Below, piece after piece: positions 61,706-64,000 of a DNA stretch of 64,000 nt (the stretch's first letter is position 1; each line of letters opens with the position of its first letter). Source of the stretch: Marsupella aquatica (lineage: Eukaryota > Marchantiophyta); assembly GCA_973895155.1 (NCBI GenBank), contig OZ316895.1:13888001-13952000 (forward strand), in the 5' to 3' direction. Both the position numbers and the translations under genes were made by a program. Below the pieces are notes generated by a model, which did not search any database, was not told the origin of the DNA, and saw only the letters and a list, made by a program, of their open reading frames with translations.

Positions 61706-63208
61706 ATGGCTTTCTTAGGAGGAGAACTTATCAAGGCCGAGTTCTTGTGGACTCCTACTGCCAATCAGCTTGACGACCTTCTGTTTTGCGAAAACAGAAT
61801 CGTCGGCATCCGGGAAGCCATCAATCGCTGCAACGACCTACACTGGGAGTTGAAGGGTAACACAGAGGGGTGGACGAAGGCAACCTTGCTAGGAGAAACA
61901 TCCACGACAGCCGAGATGAAGAGGAAAGGAAACAACAACGAAGAGGCCACCCCAACAAAAAGAACGAGGTCGGCGGCACCTAGGAAGCCAGCAGAGCAGC
62001 AGAGCAGGACAAGGGGAGAAGCCGATGAGGAAGAGGTCGATCCCATCAATGCCATTCCAACAAACGATAACACCTGGAAAGGCTGAGCGGCGACCCTACC
62101 GGAGGAAGTGCAATTACACTTTGCACGGGAGGAGGATGCATGCTTTACGGCCATGCAGACCAAGAAGTACCAAGGCTTCATGGCCGGATCCGGCTTGGAA
62201 ACCTTCGTAAGATTACCATGGCTGAAGCCGAAGGTGCCGGACTCAGACTTATTAGAATTCGTGGGATCATGGGAACCCGAGACCAATTCCACGAGGGTGT
62301 ATGGGAAGGATTTCTTCCTCACTCCCCGGGTGATTGCTGAGGTGTTTGGCTTGCCGGTGGGTAATAAGACCAAGGTTGATACCAGGAAGACCTTACCTGA
62401 CAAGGAGTTCCGGTCGTTCCCAGGACCATCAACAAAGAATGGCTTCTTCCGGAACACCTGCACCAACCCGCACATCGGAGAGATGATCGATTTCTTGCGG
62501 GTGACCATGCACTGTAACTTGCCGAGGGCAGAGATCGGCAAGGCTCAGGTCTACCTGGCAGAAAGGCCAGACCCAAGCCGGGATTACAACGGGTACCTCC
62601 TCAACCAACTGAAGAAGATCTTGAAGGAGGAACAGCAGGTGATCGGCTTGGGAAGCATGTCCCAGCTTGGCTATCACATGCCGTTGTTGTGCCGGTATGC
62701 CAAAAGTCAAATCTTTGCCCCAGTACTTCCCCTATCGGCAAGGGCACCGGAGGAGGTTCCGGAGCAGGGGCCGACACCAGAGAAGCCCAACCAGCCCGAC
62801 AGTCTGACGATCGAGCAGGTGTTTTGGCCAAGGAAAGAAGACTTGCCGATGCAGCAACCAGGCATGCAAAATCTGCTGAAATTGCTGGAGAAGGAAAAAA
62901 GAATGGCAACGGCAACGGCACCGGGACCGATACAGGACGCTGCCCCAGAGGTCGGCCTAAGCCAACTCAGAAGGGAAGACCCCTTTACCGGAGCCAAGGA
63001 GAGAAGGAGGCCGAAACACAAGCCGGGAGTACGAATGTACGTGGGAGGCTCAAGCCCCAAATCAGAGGCAGAGCAGCCTAAGGCTCCTTCCCGCGGAGAG
63101 CAGAGGGAGACAATAGCCTGGAAACCAGAGGAACCAGAGCCCGTGATCTGTAAGGCTGTTTTCACGACTGGACCAGGGAACAAAGGGAGAAGCCGGGAGT
63201 CCAAGTAG
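61706..63208 (+). pseudogene. Unrecognised repeat-type protein, first part
   Basis: One frame from ATG 61706 is broken by a TGA at 62084-62086 and then runs to a TAG at 63206-63208. The first part ends in a basic/acidic linker (KRTRSAAPRKPAEQQ). The second has a folded-looking core: KKYQGFMAGSGLETFVRLPWL, YGKDFFLTPRVIAEVFGLPVGN, MIDFLRVTMHCNLPRAEIG and GYHMPLLCRYAKSQIF. The TPRVIAEVFGLPVG block resembles the plant-mobile-domain or putative plant transposon proteins found in gag-like ORFs. Pro/Glu-rich tail. I would guess a transposon ORF; function is not known. Confidence 0.55.
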
Positions 63209-64000
63209 TGGAGGAGGCGGTGGAGGACTACAGCAATGATAACTCCGGCTATGGATCGGATCATCATGTTCCAGGAGTAAGGACCTGTGGCCAATTTATC
63301 CCCACGCTTCCAAGAGTAGTTTGAGGGGACCCCACCCAATAGAGTAGCCCCGAGTCTCCCCCACCAGAGGTTGCTCCCTTGAGCTTTGACGGCATAAAGC
63401 AGACGGCACAAGAATTTCAGGAGCGACATAGGGAGGAAGAGAGAGCAGCCCTGGCTAGGGAGAAGGATTTACCAGGAGGAGATTGGCCGGAGGACATCAG
63501 GCGGCTTGCCAAAAAACGAAGCAACCCTCTTGCCACCGTAGAAGAAATCCGCAAGGCGGCTTGGGAGTAGAGGCCGCGGTGGTTGATGCCGATGACTTCT
63601 AGTTACTCCACCTATGCTAAGGATAGAGCCATGGAGTACGGGGAGATGTGTGGGGACCTGGCGCTCAACATCTTTGGGGAGGAGTTGGAGTAGGGACCGT
63701 TTTTCCAGAGGGAGATGTTGGAAAAGCACCGATTAGAAGAAGCGGTGGCTTTGGAGAGAAGCAAGAAGGACGAGGTCATCCGACGGCTTAGGGAGAAGGA
63801 AGCCGAGGTGGAAGTCCTGCAGGTGGCCAACAAAGCCCAAGATGAGCTATGGATTAAGCGGCATGAGCTAAACATCATGCAGGGGCAGTTGGATACCGCT
63901 CAGTCTGACAATCAGATTATCAAAGATAAACTGACTCGGACCCAAGGAGAGTTGGCCGGCGCAGTCAAGGAAATAGAGAAATGGAAGCGGGAGCTAAGGG
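63209..64000 (+). pseudogene. Continuation with coiled-coil tail, running off the window
   Basis: After a frame change the protein resumes (SFDGIKQTAQEFQERHREEE, WPEDIRRLAKKRSNPLATVEE), with TAG stops at 63568-63570 and 63691-63693. It continues as a long heptad-rich coiled coil (ERSKKDEVIRRLREKEAEVEVL ... read in pieces) to the end of the window. Likely the C-terminal part of the preceding frame. Confidence 0.5.

Overview
The window is nuclear DNA from a streptophyte (land plant or close algal relative). Two intact, intron-bearing plant genes show this: an AUX/LAX-type auxin influx carrier and a plastid-type ketol-acid reductoisomerase. There is also a piece of plastid ndhB with its group II intron, and a typical plant transposon load. 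Retroelements of the kind seen here (a Ty3/gypsy element with a cytosine methyltransferase, RT fragments with GGCESVVHG-like motifs) and the divergent auxin carrier fit a seed-free lineage better than a flowering plant, but the species cannot be fixed from sequence alone.

Layout. 1-9.3 kb: no recognisable gene, several degenerate tandem repeats. 9.3-12.9 kb: complete eight-exon AUX/LAX gene (+). 15.9-19.6 kb: complete eleven-exon KARI gene (-), convergent with the AUX gene. 20-22 kb: tandem repeats. 22.3-24.9 kb: PIF/Harbinger element with a decayed transposase (+) and an intact MYB/SANT partner gene (-). 25.3-30.9 kb: a coiled-coil gene split by a 5'-truncated LINE with a perfect 17-bp target duplication; the LINE is itself split by a 1.9-kb solo-LTR-like insertion. 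32.5-39.3 kb: a 1.47-kb inverted repeat around a 3.8-kb loop that holds a decayed non-LTR RT. 39.6-40.3 kb: plastid ndhB insertion. 40.5-42.5 kb: tandem repeats. 42.5-61.2 kb: a Russian doll of three elements. A Mutator-like element (MULE) is split by a Ty3/gypsy element, and the 5' LTR of that gypsy is split by a Ty1/copia element. 61.7-64 kb: start of an unrecognised repeat-type protein with a coiled-coil tail.

The most interesting system is the gypsy element at 45.3-60.4 kb. Its polyprotein reads Gag (two zinc knuckles) - aspartic protease - C5 cytosine DNA methyltransferase - RT - RNase H - integrase - PHD finger, so it carried its own DNA-methylation writer and a possible chromatin reader. 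Its 5' leader holds about nine short GGAAC-NNN-GTTCC palindromes. Its LTRs are circularly permuted at the insertion site, as if it had integrated from a two-LTR circle. Nearly all premature stops in the decayed transposons of this window are explained by C-to-T changes at Gln or Arg (CGA) codons, as expected for heavily methylated DNA.

All calls come from reading the sequence by eye; splice sites were placed by homology to known protein families and checked for phase.
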